Shown: piece after piece, positions 1 to 11,675 of the stretch
Layout: every line of letters begins with the position of its first letter
Numbering within the stretch: position 1 is the first letter of the stretch
From: Tetrastigma voinierianum
Lineage: Eukaryota > Streptophyta > Magnoliopsida > Vitales > Vitaceae
Assembly: GCA_016808115.1 (NCBI GenBank)
Contig: JAEQBH010000286.1
Coordinates: 1 to 64,000, forward strand
Length of the DNA: 64,000 nucleotides
Direction: 5' to 3'
Position numbers and translations under genes: made by a program
The notes under the pieces: model-generated
The model's input: the letters and a program-made list of their open reading frames with translations, nothing else
Told to the model about the DNA's origin: nothing
Databases searched by the model: none

Positions 1-1440
1 CCTAACTTATGCCTTGAAGTGCGGCCCATCATTTGAAAATCTATAAATAGACGCGTCTATGGCATTGTGCGTAACTTTCGCAAAACCAGGAACTTCTGGG
101 TAGTTGGAGACTCTTTGTATATTAATTTTTTCGTTTATTTTCTTTTATCTCATTCTTAGCTTAGCATTTTAGTTAGTTCTTTTTGGGATTGAACATTGAT
201 CTGGTGTGAAGTTTCGAGTTGCCCCTCTCAGAAATGTCGTTAATACTGCTTGAATAAATGAATTTGGAAATTTTCAAGAGTTCATTTATTTCGCTTGTTT
301 GCAATTTCGCTTGAACTTTACCCCGATCAATTATTCATCGTTATGTGTAATACAAATGAAAGCACGTAGCCCTTCTAGGAATGGATTGATGTTGATTATT
401 ATTTTCTACTCAACTTGAAAGACGACCATAGTTTGAAATTTTGGATTTATTTAATTGGTATTGATCTAGAAGTTATTTGTTCAGAATACTAGTAGCATGT
501 ACTCAAAAATGACTCAGATTCGCTTCTAATTTCCATGAAGCCCTCCGAAAGGGACATTGCAGACGTAGATTCCCGAGAGTATGAAACAAGCATTTGGGGT
601 ATGTTAGACTAATATTATGGAACCATCGAACTCGAAAGATCATTTTGATAGATCACTAACTTACTCATGGTGTGAGGATAGTCGATGATGTATAATTTAT
701 CAATCGATGTTTCTCCTCAATCCGATGAGAGGTTCTTTGATCCCATGTTGGCATAGATCAAATCAAAGAGATAGAGAATCTTGTCAGATTTGATGGATAA
801 AGTACCAATTAGATTGGAGAAGGCTTGTAATATCCTGTCTATAGGGGTAAGAATTCTACAATCCTAAGATTTGAGTGTGAAGTACTAAAAAGGAAAAATA
901 CTCAAATCTTAGAAAGAGGTTTATATTCTACAAGTAACTGATTAGACTCATGTATCCGAAAGGAACATGGATATCTAATTAGTGAAATGTATGGTTTATG
1001 GAAAATCCAAATCATACTATTTGCATCTTTGACAAGTTCAGATTTTAGACTAATAGCTAAACTATGTTATATACTGATGCAGAAATTCATAATTGTACAT
1101 TGAATAATTTCCCAGTGTTAACTTACCCAGTGAACTTTCCAATGCAATTATTTAAATTCTTTACATGTAGTCATAGAATTTTATTTAGTTTTAGCTTTTC
1201 CTTAGTTTAACAAAATAATTTAAAACATTCGAAGTTCAAATATGCAGGATCTTAAGTTATCAGGTACTTGATCTTTAGATTTCTCATCAATCCTCGTGAG
1301 AATGATATCCGGACTTCAAATCCACTTTTATTACTTGTATTACCTATGCACTTGTAGTGATCTAGACCAAAATAAATTTTTAATGAATCCCTTTTACTAA
1401 CAGGGGCAAACACATAGTTTTATCAAATTCAAGTCAACAA
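1..1440 (+). mobile_element. Athila-like Gypsy 5' LTR, partial
   Basis: The left part runs off the window. A TATA-like box (CTATAAATAG, 41-50) is followed by T-rich DNA. Near 1285-1350 there is wording typical of the U5 end of Athila-type LTRs (a GACATCCGGACTT-like stretch, then TTATTACTTG and GCACTTG). A similar stretch lies near 63825-63890. The LTR must end just before the first tRNA-Asp-type primer site at 1446. No intact ORF is seen. The LTR assignment rests on its position before PBS and gag and on the U5-like words; the exact end is not visible. Confidence 0.5.
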
Positions 1441-1445
1441 GTTTT

Positions 1446-1900
1446 TATCGCCGTTGTCGTGGACTCGAATAATCAGAAGCCGAGCCAATGTTTTGTCGAA
1501 TATCCTAACCGGCCTTAACAAGTTTTTAGCAACAGTGCTAATTATTTGGTAAAATTTGGTCTATACAAAAATCAGTCAACAAGTTTTTGGCGTCATTGTC
1601 GGGGACTGAATAGTTTCTAGTAGCTATGTTGAAAGTTTTGTTGATCATCCTACAGTTGGTCTTAACAAGTTTTTGGCAACAGTGCTAATTACTTGGTAAA
1701 ATTTGGTCTATACAAAATCAGTCAACAAGTTTTTGGCGCCGTTGCTGGGGACTAAATAGTCTCTGGTAGCTATGTTGAAAGTTTTGTTGATCATCCTATA
1801 GTTGGTCTTAACAAGTTTTTGGCAGCAGTGCTAATTTCTTAGTAAAATTTAGTCTATAGAAAAATCAGTCAACAAGTTTTTGGCGCCTTTACCGGGGATT
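1446..1900 (+). repeat. Tandem repeat carrying four primer-binding-site copies
   Basis: A sequence like TGGCGCCGTTGCCGGGGA, which is complementary to the 3' end of plant tRNA-Asp and is the usual Athila PBS, occurs four times at 1446, 1588, 1734 and 1881 (spacing 142, 146, 147). Each copy is preceded by CAACAAGTTTT. Between them lie half-copies reading AACAAGTTTTTGGCAACAG near 1517, 1664 and 1809, so the unit is itself a diverged duplication. The copies differ by substitutions. Only one PBS is needed for reverse transcription, so the extra copies are a local tandem amplification at the LTR/leader junction. Confidence 0.8.
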
Positions 1901-2109
1901 GAGAAAAAGATGAATCTAAATATCAATATTCTAACCAAAAGGAGAATTGTTAATTTGGACATTTTTCTTTATTCTATCATAAATTTCAGAAAATCACAAA
2001 AATAGTTTTTAACCTACAAAGAGTCAATAAGCTAACAAAATATTTTATGAGCTTAAATTGATAATCGTTTCCCACATATTTCATTTGATTCAATACTTAT
2101 TTCAGGAAG

Positions 2110-3430
2110 ATTTTAGATGCATAGAAAACCAGAACTAGAACTACTGCCCCCGGATATAGAACTGGAAAGAACACTGAGGAATCTTAAAAAGGCTAAAAGT
2201 GCTGAATCAACAACTATGACAAATCAGAGAGAAAGATTGCAACATATTCCAAAAAAAGCTAAAGCAGAAAGACCTTAGAGGCAAATGACTATGGAAGACT
2301 TTTGGAGGCCAATTATTCAAGATGAATACTTTGTCAGGAGATAGCCTCGCTATTAGCTAAACAATTTTGAACTCAAGACAAATTCTTTGATCAAAAATGG
2401 TACAACAATTTACCTGGCATCTGAGTTAAGATCCCTAACCCAACATAAGGGATGATTCATGAGGATGGATAATATAGTCAAGTTAAATTCAGGTGAGACC
2501 ACAAGATCTGCTGCAATCGTTTCCATTTTCATTGGAGAGATGTGGCAAAGAACTTGGTTTAAGTCACTGCATGTTGGATTAGTAAATAATTAGGAGAGTT
2601 GGTTGAGGCCTACATGAGCAAATTCTTCCCACCCGCCCTCACTTCTAAAAGGAGAGGGGAAATTATAGTTTTCAAGCAGGGAGAGGATGAAAGTCTCTAC
2701 AATGCGGGAAAGATACAAAAGACTGCTGAAAATATGCCCCATGCATGGAATAGATCTGACCACTCAGATGGATATTTTTTATCATGCTATGAATTATACC
2801 TCCAAGGGTATAATTGATGCAGCATGTTGTAGGGCTTTCAAGAGAAAAAGTGCTCAAGAGGCAAAGCAACTGATAGAAGATCTTGCCAAATGCAATTATA
2901 AAGAACCATCTGAGGCTTCAAGGAGTAGCATCTGGCTGAAGGGAAGTGGTTTGATAGAGCTAAATCAGATGACTGCTATAGAAGCAAAACTAGATGCATT
3001 GATGAATAAGATGGGGAATCATGAAAGAAGAGTGCATTCAGCAATTGAAGTGGGAACAATTGATAAGAATGAGAGGAAACTAAAGAGGGACTAGTCCATG
3101 AGGGTCCTTACCAAGTTGAGGAGGCACGGTATCTCAATGCAAATAGAAGTTATAACTTTAAGCCCAACCTTAACTTGCCAACCCATTATTCACTAGCACT
3201 AAGGAACCATGAGAATTTCTCTTATGGAGAAGGAGCACAGCAATTTTAAAGACCTAGGCAAAACTTTCAACAAAATTATGCTTCCTCTAGGTTCCAACAA
3301 TAACAGCAGCAACAACAAGGAGGTCAAACAGCAAAAAATCAGGAACAAAGGAGATCTTCCTCCTTTGAAGAACAAATGTTGACTTTCATGGGAGAAAACA
3401 AGAGGCTGCTGAACATCCATGAGTAGAAAT
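2110..3430 (+). pseudogene. Athila-like Gypsy gag remnant
   Basis: Conceptual translation in shifting frames gives a plant Gypsy gag. It has a FELKTNSLIKMVQQF-like segment near 2365-2410, a KFFPPAL.SKRRGEI segment near 2620-2665, ERYKRLLKICPMHGI near 2706-2750, the FYHAMNYTSKGIIDAACC segment near 2775-2830, and a Gln/Asn-rich tail (3260-3340) ending in EEQMLTFMGENKRLL. The longest open stretch (2687-3094) starts within the domain, so its ATG is not a real start. Several stops and frameshifts break it. Gag would form the virus-like particle that packages element RNA. No protease, RT or integrase follows, so the element is truncated near 3430. Confidence 0.75.
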
Positions 3431-4550
3431 TTGTTGAACACACTTCTCCTTGTGGGACAACACTTGACTAGCCATTGTACTACAAAAACTCGAAGTGTAT
3501 ACTTGCACGTACGGGCCTACATTTTTATATGAATTTATACACCTATTTGGCACCTATCAGTTATCAACATAACCATATTCTAGATAGAGATACTAAAGAT
3601 TGGAAAGATTTCCAAGTTGAGGAGGGATCAATCCACTAAATGAAGCATGACAGAGGTCAAGGTGTGTTAAACTCTTCACGAAGCCTGAGAAACTTAGAAT
3701 ATGAGTACCTGTTAGAAAAATTTAAAGAAGATATACAGATCAAGAACATACATAACAATTCCTTTAAAGTATAAAATATACTAATCTCCAAACGCAGCCA
3801 TTGATAAATCAGATCTGAAATCCTATTAGATAGAAAACACCGCAAAGTAGTGTCTATGGATACACTACCTCAAAGATCGAGAACATACATAACAATTCCT
3901 TTAAAGTATAAATATACTAACCTCCAAACACAGCCATTAATAAATCAGATCTGAAATCCTGTGAGATAGAAAACCGCAAAGTAGTGTCTATGGATACCTT
4001 TTATAGTTTGTGCAAGTCATAATGATCAAGCTTTTAAAGAAAGTTGATCCTCCAGTCCAATGGGCCAACTAGAGTCTTATAAAGTGTGTAACCAAGGGCC
4101 TTGCTACAAAATAATAAACAAGTCATTCCCATTAATAGCATAAAATCGGGCTCCCAGAAATGAGTAAATGATTACATGTCCACAAATTATTTTATTTATC
4201 TAACAAGACTTTAAAATCATTGTATTTCAAGTCAAAGTAATTCAAAATTTAATTCCAACAAAGCATGACTCCACTTTCCCACCTGTCTAATGAAAAATTA
4301 TGTTCTTCACATGATCTTTCTCGAGAATCTAAGACGCATGTATTATGGAGGCGGTTGATAGCACGACTATTATCTCTATCTCTATCTACAACATGACTAG
4401 TGACGTTGTCACGAAATAACTCATTCCATCTACAATAGTCTTCTGCGATCGACCTCAAGAAGATAGATGGTATGCAGGATCAGAGAGAGCGTATATGAAG
4501 ATAAGAAGGTCGGCTTTTCGCTTGATTAAAGCAAAGCTGCCTGATTGAGG
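3431..4550. other. Non-genic stretch after the truncated gag
   Basis: No convincing gene is seen. Apart from the direct repeat at 3739-3997 the DNA is AT-rich. Short ORFs here are isolated and show no family motif that I recognise. A stretch near 3660-3740 can be read as a charged peptide (EYEYLLEKFKEDI) but ends at once and has no supporting context. Confidence 0.4.
3739..3997 (+). repeat. Two-copy direct tandem repeat, 137-bp period
   Basis: Copy 1 (about 3739-3863) and copy 2 (about 3876-3997) both run from ATC(A/G)AGAACATACATAAC through AATCAGATCTGAAATCCT to GTAGTGTCTATGGATAC. They differ by a few substitutions and 1-3-base indels. A 12-base spacer separates them. It looks like a local tandem duplication in non-coding DNA; no function is evident. 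Confidence 0.9.
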
Positions 4551-4765
4551 TATTTGGAGAATCAAATTCTAAGACGAAATAAGTAAAGTATGATTCAATG
4601 TATATCTTGTAATTACAAATAAGTAATATTTGATTTTAGATTGATTCTAGGATTTGTCTATACCTAGTTTAGGTTAGTCACCAAATTTGTTTGATTCATT
4701 TGTATTATTTATACCTTATGTGATTCAATGAAAATGCGACTAATCTTCCAATCTTGTCTTCTACA
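4551..4765 (+). repeat. Copia-1 5' LTR
   Basis: It begins TATTTGGAGAATCAAATTCT, where a TG start seems to have mutated, and ends in CTACA directly before the PBS. It matches the 3' LTR over its length, including the shared block TTGTCTATACCTAGTTTAGG and the following TTAGTCACC. Confidence 0.9.
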
Positions 4766-4778
4766 TGGTATCAAAGCC
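4766..4778 (+). promoter_or_regulatory. Copia-1 primer-binding site (tRNA-iMet type)
   Basis: TGGTATCAAAGCC begins directly after the LTR CA. It matches the usual plant Copia PBS TGGTATCAGAGC with one change. The initiator tRNA-Met would prime minus-strand cDNA here. Confidence 0.9.
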
Positions 4779-4929
4779 ACGATCCGCACTCTCCCTTCTC
4801 CCCTTGGCCACATTTTACCCATCTCGCCTGCTTCGGTTCTCCCACCCTTTCTCACCCCTCCTCCTATTCTACCAAAGATCATGACTTAAGAACAAAGTAG
4901 CCAATCACCATTCCTAATTCCATAGATTC

Positions 4930-5640
4930 CACTTCAACTCCCACCCTCATCACCTTCTCCCATCAGAACATCATCAAACTCACCTCCACAAACTAGCTCT
5001 CTTGGAAGCTTCATATTGAAGCTATCCTCATTGGCTATGACCTCTATGAACATATCCATGGCTCTCATCCTTACCCCCCAACCACGACTCGCTTCGCCGA
5101 CAAGGATACTTCACATCCCGACTTTTCTCCTCGGATCCACTAGACAAATCCAATTTCGTGCTCTTATCGTCCATTTCCTCGACTCTTTAATCCCTCTGAT
5201 TCAACAATCCACCACCCGCGGATGCATGGCTCACCCTTATCAAACAAATCAAGGACCAACTCAAGATTGTCGTCAAGGGTTACCAAACCATCACCGAATA
5301 CATGCACTTCATCAAGTGTCGAGTCGACAACTTGCGTTTCGGGGAAACCTCTAACCATGATGATCTTATCAAAAACCAAAGGTCAGACACGATCACAAAT
5401 CCATCATGATCGGTGCCCCAAACCGGTTCCGATGAATTTATACGAAAAACAATCCACCAGAATCGATGCCGTCTTCCGTGAATCATCATCGATCAACATC
5501 ACGCCAATATGATCGTCTGCATCATCAATGTCTCGTTGCGTTAACCTGCTCATCTGTTGCTACCATGCTAGTCTTCCGCCTCGCAGAATCGACCATCACA
5601 AAGGATGTTCCACCCGTACCTTGGTAGGTGACAAGCAATA
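4930..5640 (+). pseudogene. Copia-1 gag remnant
   Basis: Frames around 4965-5080 read as the start of a Copia gag: an SWKLHIEAILIGYDLYEH-like segment (a W..W-type gag N-terminus), then a segment about extended peptides. Further pieces lie to 5640 but no zinc knuckle is readable. Overlapping ORFs at 5016-5354 and 5222-5512 are out-of-frame shadows of this broken gene. Gag would make the particle core. Confidence 0.6.
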
Positions 5641-5794
5641 AACAATTGGTCACTCAATAAATAAGGCCCTAGCAACAAAAAGCCGACTCCAATGCACAAG
5701 CCCCCACACCCACTAGCTCAACCCCTCCTCGCTCCGCCTAATCGCTATGCAGATCCCACGTGCTCATGCTTCACCTCTCCATCTCCAGCATCAC

Positions 5795-7100
5795 CACCAT
5801 GGTTGCTTGATAATGGTGCCTCTCATCATGTCACCGTCGGCCTCAACAACCTCGACCTCCATGCTCCCTATGATGGTCCAATTGATGCTGTCATTGGTGA
5901 TGGTACTGGGTTATATATATTACACATTCGGGCTCAACTTCCTTATCTACCCCTTCCCATTCTTTTACTTTACATAATTTTTTTATGTGTTCCTAACATG
6001 AAACGAAATCTTATATCTATCTCATAATTTTTCAAATCAAACAAAGCATTTGTTGAGTTTTTACCCTCTTCTTTTCATGTGAAGGATACGTAAGCGAGGC
6101 GATCCTTGTTAAGTACACTTGCTAAGATGGCATTTGTGAATGGCTGACCAACCCTTCCACCTCCATGATTGCGTTCTCTAGTGTTAAAGCCTCACCTTCT
6201 GATTAGCAACATCGGTTCGGCCATCCTTTCAAGCCATTCTTTAGCATCTAGTTTCCCATTACAAGTTACACACTATGTCTGCCTTGTCGTCTTCTTTTCA
6301 TTGTAATGACTGTTTTTGTAATAAAAGTCATAAGTTACCTTTCTCTCAATCCACCACTATCCGCTCCACTGCACATTATCTTCTCTAATGTATGGATAAC
6401 TCCTATTCAGTCGACTGACAACTTCAAATACTACGTTGTCTTTATTAATCACTTCACCCATTATATCTGGCTCTACTGGCTCAAATGCAAGTTTGATGTC
6501 AATATGATTTTTCCCTGCTTCAAATCACATATTTGAAAGCTTCAACAGCGGAAAATCATCACTCTTTACTCGGATAATAGGGGTGAATAAACAAGTATGT
6601 CCACCTTTTTAGCCACTCATGCCATATCTCATCATACATCTTCACCACACACTCTAGAACATATTGACTACCACAGGCATCGCCAGATCACATAGTTGAA
6701 ACCGGTTTAACACTTCTCTCTCGGGCCTCTCTTCCTATTTCCTTCTAGTCATATGCCTTTCTCACCGCTACATATCTGATTAATCATCTTCCACACCTAC
6801 CATATAGATGTCCTCTCCATATCACAAGTTATTCAGGTCTCCTCCCAACTATTCCAACCTCCTTGTCTTTGGTTGTCTGTGTTATCCATGGCTTCGACCT
6901 TATTCGATTACCTGAGCTTCATCCTTGTTCCGTCCCTTATGTCTTCTTTGGCTACTCACTTACCCAAAGTGCCTACATTTGTTATGACCCTTCCACTACC
7001 AAGACCTATCACTCCCGTCATGTTCGCTTTATTGAGTCCATCTTTCCCTTGTCTGAGGTCCAACCTTCTCTTCCTCGAGGCTACTAGGTCACCATCTCCA
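5795..7100 (+). pseudogene. Copia-1 protease and integrase remnant
   Basis: The aspartic-protease motif reads WLLDNGASHH near 5803-5832; the catalytic Asp is kept and the usual Ser is Asn. It continues through IGDGTG (about 5893-5910) to MKRNLISIS, the standard end of this domain before the integrase, at about 6027. Integrase pieces follow: a GAG-pre-integrase-like stretch near 6110-6240, the core around 6380-6540 (STDNFKYYVVFI.HFTHYIWLY), a SDNRGEY-like patch near 6570, and the late segment CVPYVFFGYSLTQSAY with the following YHSRHVRF near 6920-7050. Stops and frame changes separate the pieces. Confidence 0.75.
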
Positions 7101-7580
7101 CATGGTTTCGATCTGCCATCGGCTCGGCCACACCTCTAACACCCTCAACTGCAAATCACACCCCTGACTTTACACATCCAGTCCCTCGCCCCCCTATTCC
7201 TCATGGTCTGAACCCCTTGGCCGAGTTGTCCCCACATGCTCGAGCCCCCGAGCCCTTCACCATCATCCCACACTCTCTTCCCTAACCAACCATTGTCTTG
7301 GTTCCCCCATCAATGGTCAAGTTGTCACCTACCCAAGCACCTGCCTTATCTACCATTATCCAGTCTATTCTTCTCCTAATGATCACTGTTGGCTCCCCTA
7401 ACAACAATTGAGTTGTCTGCGAACACCCAACTGCATTACCATGTCCCTCTTTGCTTTCGGGAACTAGCTCACTGCCCTTTACTTTACCCGCACCTCCATA
7501 ATTCGCTCGTTCTCACCATAACATTCACAAACCAATCCACAAACTCACCATCTCTGCCCAACTAGCCCGAGACCTTGAAT
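7100..7580 (+). other. Copia-1 integrase-RT linker, proline-rich
   Basis: Pro/Thr/Ser-rich codons in changing frames are typical of the poorly conserved linker between integrase and RT in plant Copia polyproteins. No domain is readable. Confidence 0.4.
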
Positions 7581-9060
7581 TGACCTCTGTAACCCAGGCC
7601 ATGATAGACCTCAAATGGAGTATGACAATGTCGAAAGAGTTTGATGCCCTTGTTTAGCATGTCACTTAGGAATTGGTACCTCCCGAGTCGGCTTACAACA
7701 TTGTGGGTTGTAAGTGGATCTTTTCGAGATCAAAAACACTTACGATGGTTTATGGACAAGAACAAAGCACGTAGTTGCTAAGGGTTTCATCAAAAGACGA
7801 CATTGACTATCATGACACCTTTGAGTTTGGTGGTGAAACCTGACCCTTTGTTAGTTTGGTTATTTCTCTCGCCACAGTCACGATTGAATGCCTTTGTCGG
7901 CTTGATGTCAGCAATGCCTTCCTCAGGCACCACTTTATCAAGGATATTTTCATGAGCTCCAAGCACAAGGCTTCTCGGATCACGATCATCCTAATCATGT
8001 TTGTTGGCTTCACAAAGCCATCTATGGGCTAAAGCAAGGACCTCGGGCATGGTACAATGAACTCAAACAATTTTTACTTACCTTTGGTTTTCTAAACTCC
8101 ACTGCAGATACTTCCCTATTCATCCTCCATGGCCTTGAGGTTACCATTTATCTGCTCGTGTATATTGATGACATTGTCATCACAAGCAACAATCCATCAA
8201 CTGTTAAACACGTCATCACCTTCCTCTCTGCTCGGTTTTTTCTCAAGGACCTGGGTCCCCTAACTTATTTTCTTGGCGTTGAAGTCCTCTCTCATCGACT
8301 CGACATGATCCTTCCTTAACGGTGTATATAGCAGACCTCCTTGCTCGAGTTGCAATGACAAAGGCTCACCCCATCTCCACCCCAATGCCGACCTCTCCTA
8401 CCTTGTCTCTTCAATTCGACACTACATTGTTTGACCCTTCTGCGTTTCACACCATTGTGCCCAGCCTTCAATACTTAACATTGACCCAACCAGACGTTGC
8501 TTATGTGATTAATAAGCTTTCTCAATTTATGCATCGCCCGACCAGTGACCATTGGACTGTTGTCAAGCGTATTCTCCGTTGTTTATGTGGCACAATTAAT
8601 CATGGGATTCTTCTCCATCGCCAATCTCCACTTCAATTACATGCCCAGTATCAAGGCGTTGATGAACTGTAATAGAATGATTTTACCTCTACTAGATCCT
8701 TCATTATCTACCTTAGTCGCAATCCCTTCTCTTGGAATTCCAAGAAACAACACGCAGTTACTCAGTCCTCCACTAAAGATGAATACCGATATGTCGTTTC
8801 CACGGCTGTCGAACTCCATTGGATATCTCATCTACTCAGGGAGCTCAACCTCTCCTCTACTCGGGCACAGGTTATCTACTGCGACAATGTCGATGCAACT
8901 AACCTCTGCTCGAATCCGGTGTTCCACTCATGTATGAAACATGTTGCACTTGACTACCACTTCATTCGCAAACAAGTTCAAGCCCATTTTGATCTTTATG
9001 TTACCATGTAAACCCCAGTGGATGAAGCACGAACCTCTGCCAAACCTCTATCCATCACAT
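7580..9060 (+). pseudogene. Copia-1 reverse transcriptase and RNase H remnant
   Basis: RT starts with a REFDALVQH..WELVPP-like stretch near 7640-7685 and GCKWIF near 7708. The polymerase active site LLVYIDDIVITSNN (about 8152-8193) keeps YxDD. The connection region (AHPISTPMP, then VPSLQYLTLTQPDVAYVINKLSQFM) lies at 8368-8535. RNase H pieces follow: WNSKKQ near 8738, STKDEYRYVVSTAVELHWI near 8770-8826, and the C-terminal HVALDYHFIRKQVQAHFDL near 8945-9000. At least one stop (8319) and several indels break the frame. These enzymes would copy element RNA to cDNA. Confidence 0.8.
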
Positions 9061-9119
9061 TTTCATGAAATTCTTGCTCAAGATTGTTCTCTCCTCCCAT
9101 AGCTCCAACTTGTGGGGCA

Positions 9120-9328
9120 TATTGGAGAATCAAATTCTACATCCAAATAATTTAAGTATGATTCAATGTATATCTTGTAATTACAAATATGTAATATTTG
9201 ATTTTAAATTGATTCTAGGATTTGTCTATACCTAGTTTAGGTTAGTCACCAAATTTGTTTTGATTCATTTGTGTTATAAACATATATGGATTCAGAAAGG
9301 CGATTAAACTTCCAACCTTTTGAATGTA
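9120..9328 (+). repeat. Copia-1 3' LTR
   Basis: It matches the 5' LTR from TATTGGAGAATCAAATTCTA onward and ends near TGAATGTA. It differs from the 5' copy by several indels, chiefly in the last 60 bases, so its right edge is approximate. Confidence 0.85.
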
Positions 9329-9550
9329 GGGACGAAGAAATGGTTGAGAAGAGAAAGCAAAGCAAGGGAAACAAAGTGATTGCCATGAACAGTGAACAAA
9401 TTTAAAAATTATCCCCAAAGGCACAGTTTCATATTAGCGATGGCCACTTGCAATGTATATGGTCTGACCCATCTGTCTTCCACACAATCGACATAAGATC
9501 ATTATTTAGGCGTACACATCATCCCAATCCGACATTCCCACGTCATATTT

Positions 9551-10140
9551 ATTATTAGAAAAATTATGATATGGTTTATCAATATGATTTTATTTAAAAA
9601 TAAAAATTTTATAAAAAATAAAAAACTAATGCTAAGTTAACTCATTTAAAAATAATTTTTATTAGGTATTTTGTTTTGAATGAGAGAATTATTCTTCCAA
9701 AGATGCCCTCTTTGACATATGTTAAGAAACCCCAAAAAAAAAAACAAATTTGTTTCTAAATAATCGATTTTAAAATATTTTATTAGAGACTATTTTCCTA
9801 ATCCAACTTTTTTATTACTTTCTATAACATTAAAATGATTTGCTGAACTCTTGATCTCTCTCTTTTTTTGACATAGATGTGGCATTCAAAGTCTACTATA
9901 TTTTTAATATGTTACGTAATAGAAAATAATGTAAAATTTTTTATTTAAAAACATTTTTTTTTTTTTGGTTTTCTATCGGATGCCAAAAAGGAATTTTTGA
10001 ACAATAATTCTCTCTCAAAACAAAATACTTAAGAAGAATTATTTTAAATGAGATTAACTGCTGTAATTTCTCATTTTTATAAACTTTTTAAATAAGTCAT
10101 ATTGATAAACCATATCATCAATTTTCCTTATCTATTACCC
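9551..10140. mobile_element. AT-rich foldback/MITE-like element with long terminal inverted repeats
   Basis: The left arm includes ATGATATGGTTTATCAATATG (9567-9587 region). The right arm, read on the other strand, has the same sequence from 10114 leftward. The match extends inward about 150 bases, through an AGGTATTTTGTTTTGA-like block (about 9664-9684) and its partner near 10012-10030. The loop is about 200 bases, with T-runs and no ORF. Long arms and no coding capacity fit a Mutator-type MITE or a foldback element. I could not settle a target-site duplication. Confidence 0.75.
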
Positions 10141-10751
10141 TTAAAATGTAACGTGATTTGATTAAAGACCCTTTGAAAATCTACCTCTTTATCAATTTTT
10201 TCCATAATTTTGACAAAAATACCCTCACTATTCTCTTGCAAAAATAACCCTTTCTTATTAAAAAAAAATGTTAATATATAATATGATAAGGGTTTTATTT
10301 TTAAGTCCAAAAAGTTTATTTTCAAGAAAATATGGAAAGGTTAAGTTTACAAAATGATAGTTCATTTATGAGGTTATTTAACCAAATATTTCTAAAGGAA
10401 AATGTGAAAAAAAAAAAATCCTCTCGTGTTTTATCAATATTCATTCTGGCTTTAAATTTCATTTAATTAAAATAGGCCCTGAAGTTTAATTAGTCCTATC
10501 ATGATTGATTATTAAAATGAGTGGCTTGATGTTAAAATGATGTAAAATACTAACGTGTAAATAAATAGCTGTGGAATCCACTCTCATATCTCTTTTTCCT
10601 TATCTTTTTGTCTGTCATCTCACTTTCCTTTCCTCTTCTTTATCTCTCTCCTCTCATCGGTTTGATCCCCAGCCCATCCACCACTACTGACACACAGCAC
10701 TCACCCCAACCTAGCCCTTCACCCATCACATGACTCTCTACGGCGCGCCGG
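10141..10751. other. Non-genic AT-rich stretch
   Basis: I see no gene. The last 120 bases shift to a C/T-rich composition (10560-10740) and then reach CGGCGCGCCGGCCC, a short GC-rich palindrome-like patch next to the following inverted-repeat element. Confidence 0.4.
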
Positions 10752-11675
10752 CCCATTTTTTATTTCCTTTCATTAACTCTTTTTTTTTATTAAAATTTTA
10801 TTTTAGTTTTTAAATCTACTAAATAAAAATTCAAATTTTATTTTTTTAAATAAAAATAAATTTTCATTATTTTAAATCTACTATATAAAATTCAAAATTT
10901 TTATTTTAATTTTAAAATCTACTAAATAAATATTCAAATTTTATTTATTTTAAAATATAAATAAATTATTCATTATTTAAAAAAATTATTATAAAATTAT
11001 TTTAATTTTATGTATAGTTATTTCATTAAAATAAATTTGATTTTAATTAAAATATTTAATATAAATATATTTGTTTATAATAATTGATAATATAATAAAT
11101 ACATATTAACATTTTAAATAATATTTTAAAAATAAATTTGATTTTTCAAAAAAAAAAAAAAAAAAACTATCAAGTGATATTTATCAAAATTTGTACTAAC
11201 TTGTGCATTAAAATATGTCAGTTTTTAAATAAAAATATTAGAAATACTAAAACTCATCCATTTAAAATGATTAAATTTCAAATAAAAATATTAAATATTT
11301 AATATAAATATTAAAACTCATCCATTTAATAATATTTAATATTAATATATTTATTTCAAACTCATCAGGAATTTATTTAAAAATTAAAGAATTTTAAAAA
11401 TAAGTTATATAAAAATTAAAATAACTGAATAATTTTTTATATTTTTTAAAAAATTAAATTTTTATTTATTGAGTAGATTTTAAGAATCAAAATAAAAAAT
11501 TGCTTAAAAAAAGATTCAAAATAAAAAAAAATTCAATTTATTTAGTAGATTTAAAATAACAATAATTTATTTATATTTTCAAAAATAAATTTAATTTTTT
11601 ATTTAATAGATTTTAAAAACTAAAATAAAATTCTAATAAAAATTCAGAGTTAAAAATAGAAAGAAAAAAAAAGAA
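10752..11675. mobile_element. Large AT-rich inverted repeat with three iterated blocks per arm
   Basis: The left arm has three tandem versions of TTTTAAATCTACTAAATAAA followed by ATTCAAATTTTAT, near 10812, 10870 and 10913. The right arm has three inverted versions (TTTATT.AGTAGATTTTAA) near 11465, 11537 and 11605. The outer ends also match in inverted orientation: CCATTTTTTATTTCC near 10754 pairs with the AAAAAGAAATGG region near 11670. The whole could fold into a hairpin of nearly 0.9 kb. There is no coding capacity. It is probably a non-autonomous foldback transposon; no target duplication was established. Confidence 0.65.

Larger units (their letters stand above)
4551..9328 (+). mobile_element. 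Full-length degenerate Copia LTR retrotransposon (Copia-1)
   Basis: Two similar LTRs of about 210 bp bracket 4.35 kb of internal DNA. An iMet-type PBS follows the 5' LTR and a purine-leaning tract (CTTGTGGGG) precedes the 3' LTR. Domain order is gag, protease, integrase, RT, RNase H, which defines Ty1/Copia. The reading frame is broken by many stops and indels, so it cannot act alone. I could not find a clear 5-bp target duplication, so the outer ends may be off by a few bases. The LTRs share long identical stretches but differ by scattered changes, most of them in the last 60 bases. Confidence 0.9.

Noticed and set aside
10128..10325. Minus-strand 65-residue ORF between the two foldback elements
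   Set aside because: Lys/Phe/Leu-rich translation of AT-rich DNA with no motif.
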